From the NCBI GenBank assembly GCA_025964795.1, contig JAOPYC010000182.1, forward strand, positions 26,023 to 90,022: a stretch of 64,000 nt of DNA. The letters run 5' to 3'. Made by a program: the position numbers and the translations under genes. Under the pieces are notes generated by a model. It had not been told where the DNA came from. It made no database searches and saw nothing but the letters and a program-made list of their open reading frames with translations. Shown piece after piece: positions 43,925 through 52,896 of this stretch (position 1 is the stretch's first letter; each line of letters starts with the position of its first letter). Source of the stretch: Marmoricola sp. Lineage in GTDB: Bacteria; Actinomycetota; Actinomycetes; Propionibacteriales; Nocardioidaceae.

Positions 43925-43957
43925 GTCAGGATGTTGGCAGGTGGCCGGCCCGAGACT
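43925..43957 (+). promoter_or_regulatory. GTCAGGT box H with -10 (COG4705 copy 3)
   Basis: GTCAGGA-TGTT-GGCAGGT (43925-43942), 9 nt, GAGACT (43952-43957), 6 nt, ATG at 43964. Confidence 0.75.
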
Positions 43958-43963
43958 CGCACC

Positions 43964-44761
43964 ATGACGACTACTGACGAAGTGAAGACACGCAGCCGCC
44001 AGATGTTGAACAAGGTGCCCGAGGTCACGGTGTACTTCTGGATCATCAAGATCCTGTGCACCACCGTCGGGGAGAGCTTCGCCGACTACATCAACGAAAC
44101 GCTTGGTTTCGGCCTGACCAACACCACCCTGGTCTTCTCCGCAGCCCTGATCGTGACGCTCGTCGTGCAGTTCAGGCGTGACCGCTACGTGCCCGGCGTC
44201 TACTGGCTGGCGGTGGTGCTGATCAGCGTGGTCGGCACCCTGCTCACCGACAACCTCACGGACGCGCGCGGGGTGCCCCTCTGGGTCAGCACCACGATCT
44301 TCACCGTGCTGCTCGCGGCCGTCTTCGGCGCCTGGTACGCCCGTGAGCGCACCCTCTCCATCCACACGATCAAGACCACCTCGCGCGAGTCGTGGTACTG
44401 GCTGACGGTGCTGGTGACCTTCGCCCTGGGCACCGCGGCGGGCGACTGGACCCTCGAGCTCACCGGCTGGTCCCCCGGGGCCGCGGTCCTGCTCCCGCTG
44501 GGCCTGATCCTCGCGGTGCTGGCCGCCTGGAAGGTCGGCGCCGGACCGGTGCTGAGCTTCTGGCTCGCCTACATCCTCACCCGGCCCCTCGGCGCCAACA
44601 TCGGCGACTTCCTTGCCTCCCCGCACGCCGACGGTGGGCTGGGGCTGGGAACCCTCGGCACCAGCGTGCTATTCCTCGGCACCATCCTGGCCACGGTCAT
44701 CTACCTGACCGTGACGCAGAAGGACCGCACCGAGCTGGTCGCTCCGCATACCGACCTCTGA
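43964..44761 (+). CDS. COG4705 / DUF347-repeat membrane protein, copy 3
   Basis: 265 residues and the most canonical copy: KVPEVTVYFWIIKILCTTVGESFAD, VYWLAVVLISVVGTLLTD, WYWLTVLVTFALGTAAGD, SFWLAYILTRPLGANIGD. Eight predicted TM segments. The start at 43964 fits the leaderless promoter and begins just before the conserved region; the longer frame to 43733 overlaps the PAP2 gene. Function unknown. Followed by a USP-like gene. Confidence 0.9.
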   Translation: MTTTDEVKTRSRQMLNKVPEVTVYFWIIKILCTTVGESFADYINETLGFGLTNTTLVFSAALIVTLVVQFRRDRYVPGVYWLAVVLISVVGTLLTDNLTDARGVPLWVSTTIFTVLLAAVFGAWYARERTLSIHTIKTTSRESWYWLTVLVTFALGTAAGDWTLELTGWSPGAAVLLPLGLILAVLAAWKVGAGPVLSFWLAYILTRPLGANIGDFLASPHADGGLGLGTLGTSVLFLGTILATVIYLTVTQKDRTELVAPHTDL

Positions 44762-44804
44762 TCCCCCCCGGAGCGATCCGGACCCGACCGAGAAGGGACT
44801 CACC

Positions 44805-45245
44805 ATGGAACCGAAGCCACCAACCCGAGTGCTCGTCGTCACCGATCGCGCCGAACCCGCCCCGGCGCTGATGCAGGCGATCAGGGAGCGAGCGGTCACC
44901 GACGAGGTTCAGTTCCGGGTGGTGGTCCCCAACCCCGCGCGCGCCGAGCTGCACCTCTTGCACCCGGAGCGGCACGACAAGGCCGCCGAAGCAGAACGGG
45001 TCCTCCACGAGGCGCTGTTCGCGCTCGAGCTGGTCGCCGGTGGCCGCGTTCTGGGCTCGGTCTCGGTCCGCCACGACCCCATGGACGCGGTGGAGGACAT
45101 CTTGTTCAGCGAGCCCGTCGACGAGATCATCCTCTCGGTCACCCCGCACGGCTTCTCCACACGGCTCCACCAGGACCTCGCCCACCGGCTCCAGCACTTC
45201 GGGATCCCTGTCACGGTGGTTCCCCACGACAGCCACGTCGGCTGA
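44805..45245 (+). CDS. Universal-stress-like small cytoplasmic protein
   Basis: 146 residues, alpha/beta: RVLVVTDRAEPAPALMQAIRERA, VQFRVVVPNPARAELHLLHPERHDKAAEAERVLHEAL, VSVRHDPMDAVEDILFSEPVDEIILSVTPHGFSTRLHQDLAHRL and VTVVPHDS. It resembles the USP/HUP fold but lacks a clear G-x2-G-x9-GS ATP site. AGAAGGGA ribosome site. Probably read with the COG4705 gene. Confidence 0.7.
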   Translation: MEPKPPTRVLVVTDRAEPAPALMQAIRERAVTDEVQFRVVVPNPARAELHLLHPERHDKAAEAERVLHEALFALELVAGGRVLGSVSVRHDPMDAVEDILFSEPVDEIILSVTPHGFSTRLHQDLAHRLQHFGIPVTVVPHDSHVG

Positions 45246-45274
45246 CGCCGGCGGACAGGGCACCCGGAGGAACG

Positions 45275-46030
45275 ATCGACGTCGCGAGCGCGAACATCCA
45301 GGACTCGCTCGGCCCCGCGGCCGCCCGCCGAGCCCTGCACGAGGTGCTGACCCTGGAGCCCGACCTGGTCGGACTCCAGGAGTGGTACCCCAGGCGCTGG
45401 CGGATCCTCGGACGGACCGGTCGCGTCAGGTTCTCCCCTGGCGCGAGGCTCCGGCTGCCGGGCAACGCGGCCCCCTATCTCTGGAACGCCCCAGTGCTGG
45501 GGGGCTGCGTCGTGGGCGCTCGAGCCGACCGCTTCGAGCCGATCAGCAGCCGCGTCCGGCTGTTGAGCCGACCCGGTCTCAGTGACCGCGTCGCGCACCG
45601 TCGAACCATGGAGCCGGGGCGGATCGCGACGGTCTCGGTCTACCGCGACCTGCTGAGCGACCGCACCGTGTCCCTGGTGAACTTCCACCTCGTCTCCGGG
45701 ATCCAGGCCAGGGGCAGCTATCGACAGGACCGTCCCGCCCTCGTCGAGCGGCACCAGCACGAGGTGCTGGTCCTGCGGACGATCGTGGAGGAGCAGCTGG
45801 CCCTCGGCCACGTGGTCCACGCGACGGGCGACTCGAACTTCGACGGTCTCCGCCTTCCAGGCCTGACCTCTGCGTGGGAGGGACGCGACCACCACCCGGG
45901 CACCCTGGGATCCCTGCGCAAGGTCGACGACGTGCACGGACCGGGTCCCGCGGAGGTCGTCACCCTGGTCACCACCGGCTCCGACCACCGCGCGATCGTC
46001 GTACGGCGCCCCGACCCGGTGAGCCCGTGA
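45275..46030 (+). CDS. Endonuclease/exonuclease/phosphatase (EEP) family protein, probable ATC start
   Basis: 251 residues if started at the ATC codon 45275. Beginning IDVASANIQDSLGP it supplies the first EEP strand with metal Asn7; then DLVGLQEW (Glu36), RIATVSVYRD, VNFHLVSG (His), ATGDSNFDG (Asp/Asn) and GSDHRAI (final catalytic His). No ATG, GTG or TTG lies in frame between the stop upstream and GTG 45344, which would delete the conserved first strand. GGAGG (45266-45270) sits 4 nt before the ATC. ACG at 45272 is a less likely alternative. Substrate could be a nucleic acid, a lipid or a phosphoinositide-like compound. Confidence 0.75.
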   Translation: MDVASANIQDSLGPAAARRALHEVLTLEPDLVGLQEWYPRRWRILGRTGRVRFSPGARLRLPGNAAPYLWNAPVLGGCVVGARADRFEPISSRVRLLSRPGLSDRVAHRRTMEPGRIATVSVYRDLLSDRTVSLVNFHLVSGIQARGSYRQDRPALVERHQHEVLVLRTIVEEQLALGHVVHATGDSNFDGLRLPGLTSAWEGRDHHPGTLGSLRKVDDVHGPGPAEVVTLVTTGSDHRAIVVRRPDPVSP

Positions 46031-46074
46031 AAGCTCTCACCGTCCTCTCATCGGGGCTCCTCCAGGCTCGGCAC

Positions 46075-46770
46075 ATGGATCTCACCAAGCCCCCTCGCCG
46101 GTTCGGCCCGGCCCTCGTCCTGACCTTCGTCCTGGTGTCCTCGGTGGCCGCCGGTTGCGGCGGCAGCGCAACCCCGAGTGCAGACGGCTCCAGCGCGAAC
46201 GCCCCCCGTTCCACATCGACCAGTGCACCGTCGGAGAGCGCATCGCCCGCTGGGACTCCCTCGGCCCAGGTCAAGCCCGCGGCTCCGGTCCCGGTGGAGA
46301 AGAACCCTCCGGGCGACATCCCCGACAACCTCGCGTTCGTGCCCTACACCAACCGGCCCGGCGGCTACTCCTTCACCCATCCTGAGGGATGGGCGCGGAC
46401 CGGTTCGGGTGTCCGCGTGCGGTTCACCGACAAGCTCAACGGCGTCACCGCCGAGAGCATGGCCGCGACGCAGGCACCGACGGTGGCGAACGCTCACAGC
46501 AGCGACGTAGCCCGGCTGAAGTCCTCGGTCCCTGCCTTCGAGCTCCGCAACATCTCCGCGGTCACGCTCCCTGCGGGCAAGGGCGTGCACATCGTGTTCC
46601 GCCGCAACTCCGACGCCGACCCGGTGACCGGCAAGGTCTACCGCGACGAGGTGGAGGAGTACGACGTGTTCCGCGCCGGCAAGCTCGTCCGGCTGGATCT
46701 CTACGGACCGGTCGGCGCCGACAACGTCGACGCCTACCGGACGATGTCGCAGAGCCTGAGGCTGCCGTGA
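46075..46770 (+). CDS. Lipoprotein, unknown function
   Basis: 231 residues. Signal VLTFVLVSSVAAGC with lipobox AAGC (Cys26), then a Ser/Thr/Pro/Ala-rich linker, then a globular part from about 85 (PYTNRPGGYSFTHPEGWARTG) that resembles PsbP/LpqN-like folds. ATG 46075 gives a normal signal length; GTG 46027 overlaps the upstream stop and would add 16 residues. First gene of the lipoprotein/ABC/FtsX/two-component operon and a likely exported partner of the transporter. Confidence 0.78.
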   Translation: MDLTKPPRRFGPALVLTFVLVSSVAAGCGGSATPSADGSSANAPRSTSTSAPSESASPAGTPSAQVKPAAPVPVEKNPPGDIPDNLAFVPYTNRPGGYSFTHPEGWARTGSGVRVRFTDKLNGVTAESMAATQAPTVANAHSSDVARLKSSVPAFELRNISAVTLPAGKGVHIVFRRNSDADPVTGKVYRDEVEEYDVFRAGKLVRLDLYGPVGADNVDAYRTMSQSLRLP

Positions 46771-47510
46771 GTGGGGCACCGGTCCTGCAGGCCCCCGTCC
46801 TCGGAGCCCCGGTCCTCGGAGCCCCTGTCCTCGGAGCCCCGGTCCTCGAGGCCCCGGTCCTTGAAGCCCAGGGACTGCACCGGTTCTTCCGGCGCGGAGG
46901 TGAGGAGGTGGCAGCGCTGCGTGACGTCTCGATCACGCTCCGGCCCGGCGAGCTCGTCGCGGTCGTCGGGCCGTCGGGATCGGGGAAGTCGACGCTGCTG
47001 AACCTGCTCGCCGGCCTCGACGACCCCGACGGCGGGTCGGTCCAGGTCGCCGGCGAACGGCTCAGCCACCAGCCGGCCAACACCCAGGCCCGGCTGCGGG
47101 GCCGGTCGATCGGGGTGCTCACCCAGTCCAGCGGGCTCGTCGAGCACCTCGACGTGCTGGGCAACCTGCAGCTCGCCGCATCATTCCGTCCGCGGTCCTC
47201 CTCCACCCATGACCTGCGCGAGCTCCTCGAGGCGGTCCGGCTCACCGACCGGGCGGGTTCGCGACCCTCCACCTTGTCGGGAGGCGAGACAGCGAGGGCC
47301 AACTTGGCGGTGGCCCTGGCTGGAGGTCCCCGGCTCCTGCTCGCCGATGAGCCGACCGCCGAGGTCAGTACGCCGGAGGAGGCGATGCTGCTGGAGCTCC
47401 TGCGCGCGCTGCAACCCGTCGACGGGGCCACCGTGCTGGTGACGCACTCGGACGTCGTCGCCGACGCCGCCGACCGGGTGCTGCGTCTCGTGGACGGGAA
47501 GATGACGTGA
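46767..47510 (+). CDS. ABC transporter ATP-binding protein with N-terminal APVLx repeat
   Basis: 247 residues. Residues 4-33 are six APVL(G/E/Q) pentapeptides, absent from normal LolD/MacB-type ATPases. Then a standard domain: Walker A GPSGSGKST, signature LSGGETARANLAVAL, Walker B LLLADEPTAEV, switch His in VTHSD. Walker B is followed by EVST instead of the usual ALD. GTG start overlaps the lipoprotein stop. One of two ATPases for the FtsX permease. Confidence 0.88.
   Translation: MSGAPVLQAPVLGAPVLGAPVLGAPVLEAPVLEAQGLHRFFRRGGEEVAALRDVSITLRPGELVAVVGPSGSGKSTLLNLLAGLDDPDGGSVQVAGERLSHQPANTQARLRGRSIGVLTQSSGLVEHLDVLGNLQLAASFRPRSSSTHDLRELLEAVRLTDRAGSRPSTLSGGETARANLAVALAGGPRLLLADEPTAEVSTPEEAMLLELLRALQPVDGATVLVTHSDVVADAADRVLRLVDGKMT
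46776..46865 (+). repeat. Six 15-bp tandem repeats
   Basis: Units of the type GCCCCGGTCCTCGGA, with third-base and last-codon variation. They encode APVLQ, APVLG (three copies) and APVLE (two copies). Copy changes would stay in frame. Confidence 0.85.
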
Positions 47511-48175
47511 ACGCGTCCGTCACCGAGCCACTCGTGGAGGCCTCCGGCCTCGGGGTCCGCTACGGCAGCACCGAGATCCTGCACGGCGTCGACCTCACGG
47601 TTGGTCGTGGTGCTCACCTGGCCGTGATGGGGCGCTCGGGCAGCGGCAAGTCCACCCTGCTGCTGGTCCTGGCGGGACTGCTCACGCCCTCCAGCGGACG
47701 TGTCAGCTGGCCAGGTCTGTCCAGCGATGTGCGCGTCAGGCGAGGTGAGATCGGCATGGTCTTCCAGGCGCCCTCGCTGATGCCCGAGCTCACAGCCCTG
47801 CAGAACACCACGCTCCCCCTGCGACTTCGTGGGCTCGGGGTCGAGGAATCCCGCGCGGCCTCACTCCAGGCGCTGGAGGCGATCGGCGCCGCGGACTTCG
47901 CGGCCGCGCTTCCGGCGCAGCTCTCGGGCGGACAGCAGCAACGCGTCGCCATCGCGCGCGCCCTGGCCGGTGGCCACCGGTTGGTGCTGGCCGACGAACC
48001 CACCGGTGCGCTGGACCGCGCCCGGGCCCACCAGGTCGCCGTGGCCCTGCGCGACGGAGTCACCGCCATGGGCGGCGGCCTCGTGCTGGCCACGCACGAT
48101 CCCGCGCTGGCCGAGATGTTCGACGAGCGGCTGACCGTCCTCGACGGTGACCTCACCCCCGGGCTGTCGGCATGA
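47507..48175 (+). CDS. ABC transporter ATP-binding protein (LolD/MacB type)
   Basis: 222 residues. Walker A GRSGSGKST, Q-loop VFQAPSLMPELT, signature LSGGQQQRVAIARALAGG, Walker B LVLADEPTGALD, switch His in ATHDP. All catalytic parts are present. Overlaps both neighbours by 4 nt. Forms an unequal pair with the preceding ATPase, which has a degenerate post-Walker-B region. Confidence 0.93.
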   Translation: MNASVTEPLVEASGLGVRYGSTEILHGVDLTVGRGAHLAVMGRSGSGKSTLLLVLAGLLTPSSGRVSWPGLSSDVRVRRGEIGMVFQAPSLMPELTALQNTTLPLRLRGLGVEESRAASLQALEAIGAADFAAALPAQLSGGQQQRVAIARALAGGHRLVLADEPTGALDRARAHQVAVALRDGVTAMGGGLVLATHDPALAEMFDERLTVLDGDLTPGLSA

Positions 48176-50811
48176 GGATCCTCCGCTGGCTCGTCGGGCT
48201 CCTCCTTCGTCGACCGCTCGAGCTCGTCGTCGCTGCCCTGAGCATCGCGCTCGCGATCGCCTTCGTCGCCTCGCTCGGCGCGTTCCTGGAGCAGAGCCGC
48301 GCCGCGCTGACCACTCGCGCGGCAGCGTCGGTCCCAGTCGACTGGCAGGTGCAGGTCACCCCGCAGGGCGATCCCACGACGGTGGCCAAGCAGATCGCAG
48401 GGCTGCCAGACGTGCGTGCGGTCGAGCAGGTGTCCTTCGCCCACGTCGACTCGCTGTCCTCCCGCGTCGCCGGCGAGGCCCGGCGGACCGGCGCGGCGTA
48501 CGTCGTGGAGATCTCGCCGTCGTACGCCGCGACGTTTCCCGGCGAGCTGCGACACCTGCTCGGGGCCGGCTCGGGCTCGATGCTGTTCCAGCAGACCGCC
48601 GCCAACCTGGCTGCCGTACCCGGTGACCGCATCCAGGTGCGGACTGCGACGGGGTCGCACCCGCTCACCGTCGACGGGGTCGTCGACCTGCCCGCCGCGG
48701 ACTCGTTCTTCCAGGTCGTGGGCCTGGCCCCGGGTGCAGGGGTGAGCGCCCCACCGGACAACGTCCTCCTCGTGCCGCCGGCCGTCTTCGACGCGGTGAC
48801 CCGCGGTACGACCGTCGTCCGCCAGCTCCACGTCGGCTTCAGCCACGGCACCTTGCCGACGGATCCCCAGACCGCAGCGATCGCCGTGCAGGCGCGGGCC
48901 AACCACTTCCAGGCCGCGGTCGCGGGTGGCGCCCTGGTGGGCGACAACCTCGGCACCGCGCTGACCGCCGCCGGTGAGGATGCGCGCTACGCCGACCTGC
49001 TCTTCCTGCTGCTCGGGCTCCCCGGATTCGTCCTGGCCGTGGTGGTCGCCACCCTCGTCGTCGCCCTGCGCTCGGACCGGCGGCGTCGTGAGATCGCCCT
49101 GTTGCGCCTGCGCGGCGCCTCGGTGACCGACATCGTCCGCCTCGTCGCGGGGGAAGCGGCGATTACCGCGGCGCTCGGCACGGCCCTGGGACTCCCACTC
49201 GCCCTGCTGGCGATCCGTCTCGCCCTGCCGACGGGCACCACTCTGCCCTGGGCCTGGGCGGTGGCTGCGACGCTCGGTGGAGCCGCCCTGGCCCTGCTCA
49301 CCCAGGTCGGTCCCGCGGCGCGGCTGGCCTTCGACCGGAACTCTGCCGGGGTGGCTGCCGAAGCGGCCACCGGTCCCCGCACCGGCACGCCCTGGCCGTT
49401 GCGAGCAGGTCTCGACTTCATCCTCCTGGTCGGTGCGAGCGTCTGCTTCGCGCTGACCGCCCGCAGCGGCTACCAGGTGGTGCTGGCGCCGGAGGGGATC
49501 GCCCAGACCCAGGTGAACTACGCCGCCCTCGCTGGACCGGCCCTGGCCTGGCCCGGCCTGGCCCTGCTGATCTGGCGAGTCACGGACTCCTTGGTCGGCC
49601 GGCGTACGGGACGGTGGTCCCGGGGAGGGCCCGGGACCGCACCCGAGCTGGAGGCGGCCGCGCTACGACAGCGGCGGCGGCTCATCGCCCGGGGCGCTGT
49701 AGGGCTCTCGGTGGCCCTCGGACTGGCCGTCTCCACGGCGATCTTCACCTCGACCTACCGGGCCCAGTCCCGCATCGACGTGGCCCTGACCGTGGGCAGC
49801 GACGTCGCCGTGGTGGAACCCCCGGGGGCGACCGTCGGACCGGAGGGTGCGCGCGCACTGACCTCGGCGCCGGGCGTACGGAGCGTGGAGCCGCTGCAGC
49901 ACCGGTTCGGCTACGTCGGTCCCGACCTGCAGGACTTCTACGGCGTTCAGCCACGAAGCTTCGGCCGGGTCACCGCACTGCAGGACGCCTTCGTCCCCGG
50001 CAGCACCGTCGCCCGGACACTCGCCCTGATGCAACGGACGCCGGACGGCGTGCTGCTCTCGGCCGAGACCCTGCACGACTACCAGCTCCACCGTGGTGAC
50101 CTGATCCGGATCCGCCTGCAGAGCGGGCCCGACCATGCCTATCGCGCGGTCCCGTTCCACGTGCTGGGACAGGTCACCGAGTGGCCCACCGCGCCGAAGG
50201 ACAGCTTCATCGTGGGCAACGCCGACTACGTGAGCAGCCGCACCGGGTCGAAGGCGGTCGGCACGTTCCTGGTCTCCTCCGACACCCCGGCTGCGACGGC
50301 GGCGGCCCTGCGGTCCCGCCTGACCGCGTCCGGCTCCGGCGCCACCGTCCAGGACACCTCCAGCGAGGGCGCAGCCGTGACCAGCGCCTCGGGGCTTGCC
50401 GCCACGGACCTCACCGGGCTCTCCCGGTTGATCCTCGGCTTCAGCGTGCCGCTGGCCCTGGCCTGCTCTGGTCTCGCCCTTCTGGGCGGGATCCTCGAGC
50501 GGCGTCGAGCACTGGTGCTGCTGGCCGCGCTCGGGGCAACGGCCCGCCAACGTGGGCGGTTCCTGGCCGCGGAGGCGCGGGCCATGGTGGTGTCCGGGAT
50601 GCTGGGCGGTGCAGTGGTCGGGACGCTGATCTCCTATCTCCTGGTCAAGGTGCTCAACGGGATCTTCGACCCGGCACCGGCCGCGCCCAGCATCCCCTGG
50701 GCCTACCTGGCGGCGATGCTCCTCCTCGTCGGCGCCGTGACCGCGGCCGTCGTGGCCGGGGTCGGGCGCGTCGTCGCCCGCGCCGGTCCGAGTGAGCTGC
50801 GCGACCTGTGA
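48172..50811 (+). CDS. FtsX-like ABC permease (MacB/BceB-type, ten TM)
   Basis: 879 residues with two FtsX units: TM1 near 10-35, a large extracytoplasmic domain (about 40-265), three TMs (about 275-380), a second TM pair, a second external domain, and three C-terminal TMs (about 755-870). Blocks RREIALLRLRGASVTDIVRLVAGE and RRALVLLAALGATARQRGRFLAAEA are the FtsX signature in both halves. Mechanotransmission-type transporter; with the lipoprotein and two-component system downstream, a role in envelope-stress or antimicrobial response is plausible. Confidence 0.92.
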   Translation: MRILRWLVGLLLRRPLELVVAALSIALAIAFVASLGAFLEQSRAALTTRAAASVPVDWQVQVTPQGDPTTVAKQIAGLPDVRAVEQVSFAHVDSLSSRVAGEARRTGAAYVVEISPSYAATFPGELRHLLGAGSGSMLFQQTAANLAAVPGDRIQVRTATGSHPLTVDGVVDLPAADSFFQVVGLAPGAGVSAPPDNVLLVPPAVFDAVTRGTTVVRQLHVGFSHGTLPTDPQTAAIAVQARANHFQAAVAGGALVGDNLGTALTAAGEDARYADLLFLLLGLPGFVLAVVVATLVVALRSDRRRREIALLRLRGASVTDIVRLVAGEAAITAALGTALGLPLALLAIRLALPTGTTLPWAWAVAATLGGAALALLTQVGPAARLAFDRNSAGVAAEAATGPRTGTPWPLRAGLDFILLVGASVCFALTARSGYQVVLAPEGIAQTQVNYAALAGPALAWPGLALLIWRVTDSLVGRRTGRWSRGGPGTAPELEAAALRQRRRLIARGAVGLSVALGLAVSTAIFTSTYRAQSRIDVALTVGSDVAVVEPPGATVGPEGARALTSAPGVRSVEPLQHRFGYVGPDLQDFYGVQPRSFGRVTALQDAFVPGSTVARTLALMQRTPDGVLLSAETLHDYQLHRGDLIRIRLQSGPDHAYRAVPFHVLGQVTEWPTAPKDSFIVGNADYVSSRTGSKAVGTFLVSSDTPAATAAALRSRLTASGSGATVQDTSSEGAAVTSASGLAATDLTGLSRLILGFSVPLALACSGLALLGGILERRRALVLLAALGATARQRGRFLAAEARAMVVSGMLGGAVVGTLISYLLVKVLNGIFDPAPAAPSIPWAYLAAMLLLVGAVTAAVVAGVGRVVARAGPSELRDL

Positions 50812-50845
50812 GCCTTCCGCGTCGTGCTCCGCGAGAGACTCACCC

Positions 50846-51523
50846 ATGAAGCTGCTGGTGGTCGAGGACGACGTCCGGATGGCCGGGCTGCTCCAGCGGG
50901 GTTTGGTGCAGGAGGGGTGGGCGGTCGACGTCGTCGGTGATGCGCTCGACGCCAGGCACGCCGTGGCGAGCACGCCGTACGACGCCATCGTGTGTGACGT
51001 GGGGTTGCCGGGGCCGGAGTCAGGCCTGGAGTGGTGTCGCTGGCTGCGTGAGTCCGGTCACTGGATCCCGGTCCTGATGCTGACCGCGCGCAGTGGCGTC
51101 GAGGACCGCATCGCCGGGCTGGACTGCGGCGCCGACGACTACCTCGGCAAACCGTTCGCCTTCGGCGAGCTCGCGGCCCGGCTGCGCGCCCTGCTCCGAC
51201 GTGGGGAGACGGCTCGCCCCACCACGCTGGTCAACGGCGGCCTGGTCCTCGACCCCGCCGAGCACCAGGTCCGCTGGCAGGGCCGGGAGCTGGACCTGTC
51301 GCCACGCGAGTTCGCGCTGCTGGACTACCTGATGCGCCGACCCGGCGACGTACTGCGCCGCACCGAGATCCTCGACCACGTGTGGGACTACGCGTACGAC
51401 GGGACCTCCAACGTCGTGGACGTCTACATCGGCTACCTGCGCCGCAGGCTGCAGGACGCCGGCTGTCCCGAGGCCATCGAGACCGTTCGCGGGGTCGGCT
51501 ACCGGCTGGAGGTCCTGCCGTGA
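50846..51523 (+). CDS. OmpR/PhoB-type response regulator
   Basis: 225 residues. VVEDD (6-9), Asp51 (CDVGLPGPESG), Lys in GKPF, winged helix with LSPREFALLDYLMRRPG, NVVDVYIGYLRRRL and IETVRGVGYRL. The recognition helix differs from the two regulators at 25611 and 38108, so it probably binds other DNA. Starts 34 nt after the FtsX gene; kinase overlaps by 4 nt. Confidence 0.93.
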   Translation: MKLLVVEDDVRMAGLLQRGLVQEGWAVDVVGDALDARHAVASTPYDAIVCDVGLPGPESGLEWCRWLRESGHWIPVLMLTARSGVEDRIAGLDCGADDYLGKPFAFGELAARLRALLRRGETARPTTLVNGGLVLDPAEHQVRWQGRELDLSPREFALLDYLMRRPGDVLRRTEILDHVWDYAYDGTSNVVDVYIGYLRRRLQDAGCPEAIETVRGVGYRLEVLP

Positions 51524-52896
51524 TCCTGGCCCCGTCGTCGCTGCGGAACCGGTTGGTGCTGGGAGCAGTCGCCGTCGGTGTCACGTTCGCGGTGCTGTTC
51601 GGCGCAGCGGCCACCTGGCGGGTCCACCACGCCCGGGACCAGGCTGTGCGCTCGGCACTGCAGAGCCGAGTCGAGCTCGCCCGCGACGAGGTCGCCTCCG
51701 ACGGCACCATCAGCCAGGACGCCGGCAGCCCGAAGACCGACCTCGTCCAGGTCCTCGGGCCCGACGGGCGGATCCGCGGAAGCAGCCCGGCCCTCGCCGG
51801 CGCCAAGGCCCTTACGAACGTCTCCACGGTCACCAGGTCGGGCGACGGCGTGGAGGCACGCGTGGCCTTGGAAAATCCCCACACCGATCTCGTCACTCTC
51901 GCCGTGCCACTTCGGGTCACCAAGCTCGGTGACTCCCCCGCCGGCACCGGCGCGCTGGTGGTCGCGTCCGACGCAGAAGGATTCGAGGCCGCCACCTCCG
52001 ATCTCCTCGAGCTCCTCTTGACGGGGCTGGTGGCCGTGGTGCTCGCCATGGTCGGGCTCAGCTGGCTGCTGACCGGACGGGCGCTGGCCAGCGTCACGCG
52101 CATCGCCGAGAGTGCCGAGCAGGTGCGGCCCAAGGACCTCGCCTCGGGGCTCCCGGTGCCCCGGGGGGACAGCGAGCTGGCGCGCCTGGTCGAGGCGCTC
52201 AACCGGATGCTGGCGCGCCTGGACCGCAACCATGCGACCGAGCTCGCGTTCGCGGCCGACGCCGGTCACCGGTTGCGGACCCCGGTCGCCACGCTGCGGG
52301 CGGAGGCCGAGCTCGCCTTGCGTGAGCAGGACCCCGTCGCGCTGACCGCCGCGCTCCAGCGCGTGGTCCAGGACGCCGACCAGCTCGCCTCCATCGTCGA
52401 CCGGATGCTCGCCCGCAGCCGCGCCTACGCCCAGGGGCCCGAGCCGGTCCTCGAGTGGCTCACCACCGCCACCGGGCGGTGGCACCGCTGGGCCCAGCTT
52501 GCCGACATCACCGTCTCGGTGGCCGTCGACGAGCGCCTGAGCCACGCCACCTCCTGTGCCGAGCTCCCGGAGATCCTCGAACCGATCCTCGACAACGCGC
52601 TCCGGCACACACCGCCCGGCGGGTCGGTCCTGGTCGAGACCCAGCTCGACCACGAGCCGCCGGGAACGCTGGTCATCTCGGTCTCCAACACCGGGGATCC
52701 CATCCCCGCCGACCTCGCCCCACACGTCTTCGACGCCTGGGTGAGCACCCGCGACGCCAGCGTCGCCGGGGGGCTCGGACTCTGGCTAGCCCGTGAGACC
52801 GCGCGCGACGCGGGCGGGGACGTCGAGCTGGTCGACGACCACCTCCATGCGACCACCACCTTCCGGATCACTCTGCCGACCACGCACCGTGTGTAG
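51520..52896 (+). CDS. Sensor histidine kinase
   Basis: 458 residues. TM1 about 12-32, sensor about 33-160, TM2 about 165-190, HAMP, H-box FAADAGHRLRTPVATL with His250, N-box ILDNALRHTPPGG, and G-box GGLGLWLARETA. The H-box lacks the usual Glu after His (HRLRTP instead of HELRTP), as in some actinobacterial kinases. GGAGG precedes the GTG start. The 3' end overlaps the COG4705 fragment on the other strand. Confidence 0.92.
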   Translation: MILAPSSLRNRLVLGAVAVGVTFAVLFGAAATWRVHHARDQAVRSALQSRVELARDEVASDGTISQDAGSPKTDLVQVLGPDGRIRGSSPALAGAKALTNVSTVTRSGDGVEARVALENPHTDLVTLAVPLRVTKLGDSPAGTGALVVASDAEGFEAATSDLLELLLTGLVAVVLAMVGLSWLLTGRALASVTRIAESAEQVRPKDLASGLPVPRGDSELARLVEALNRMLARLDRNHATELAFAADAGHRLRTPVATLRAEAELALREQDPVALTAALQRVVQDADQLASIVDRMLARSRAYAQGPEPVLEWLTTATGRWHRWAQLADITVSVAVDERLSHATSCAELPEILEPILDNALRHTPPGGSVLVETQLDHEPPGTLVISVSNTGDPIPADLAPHVFDAWVSTRDASVAGGLGLWLARETARDAGGDVELVDDHLHATTTFRITLPTTHRV

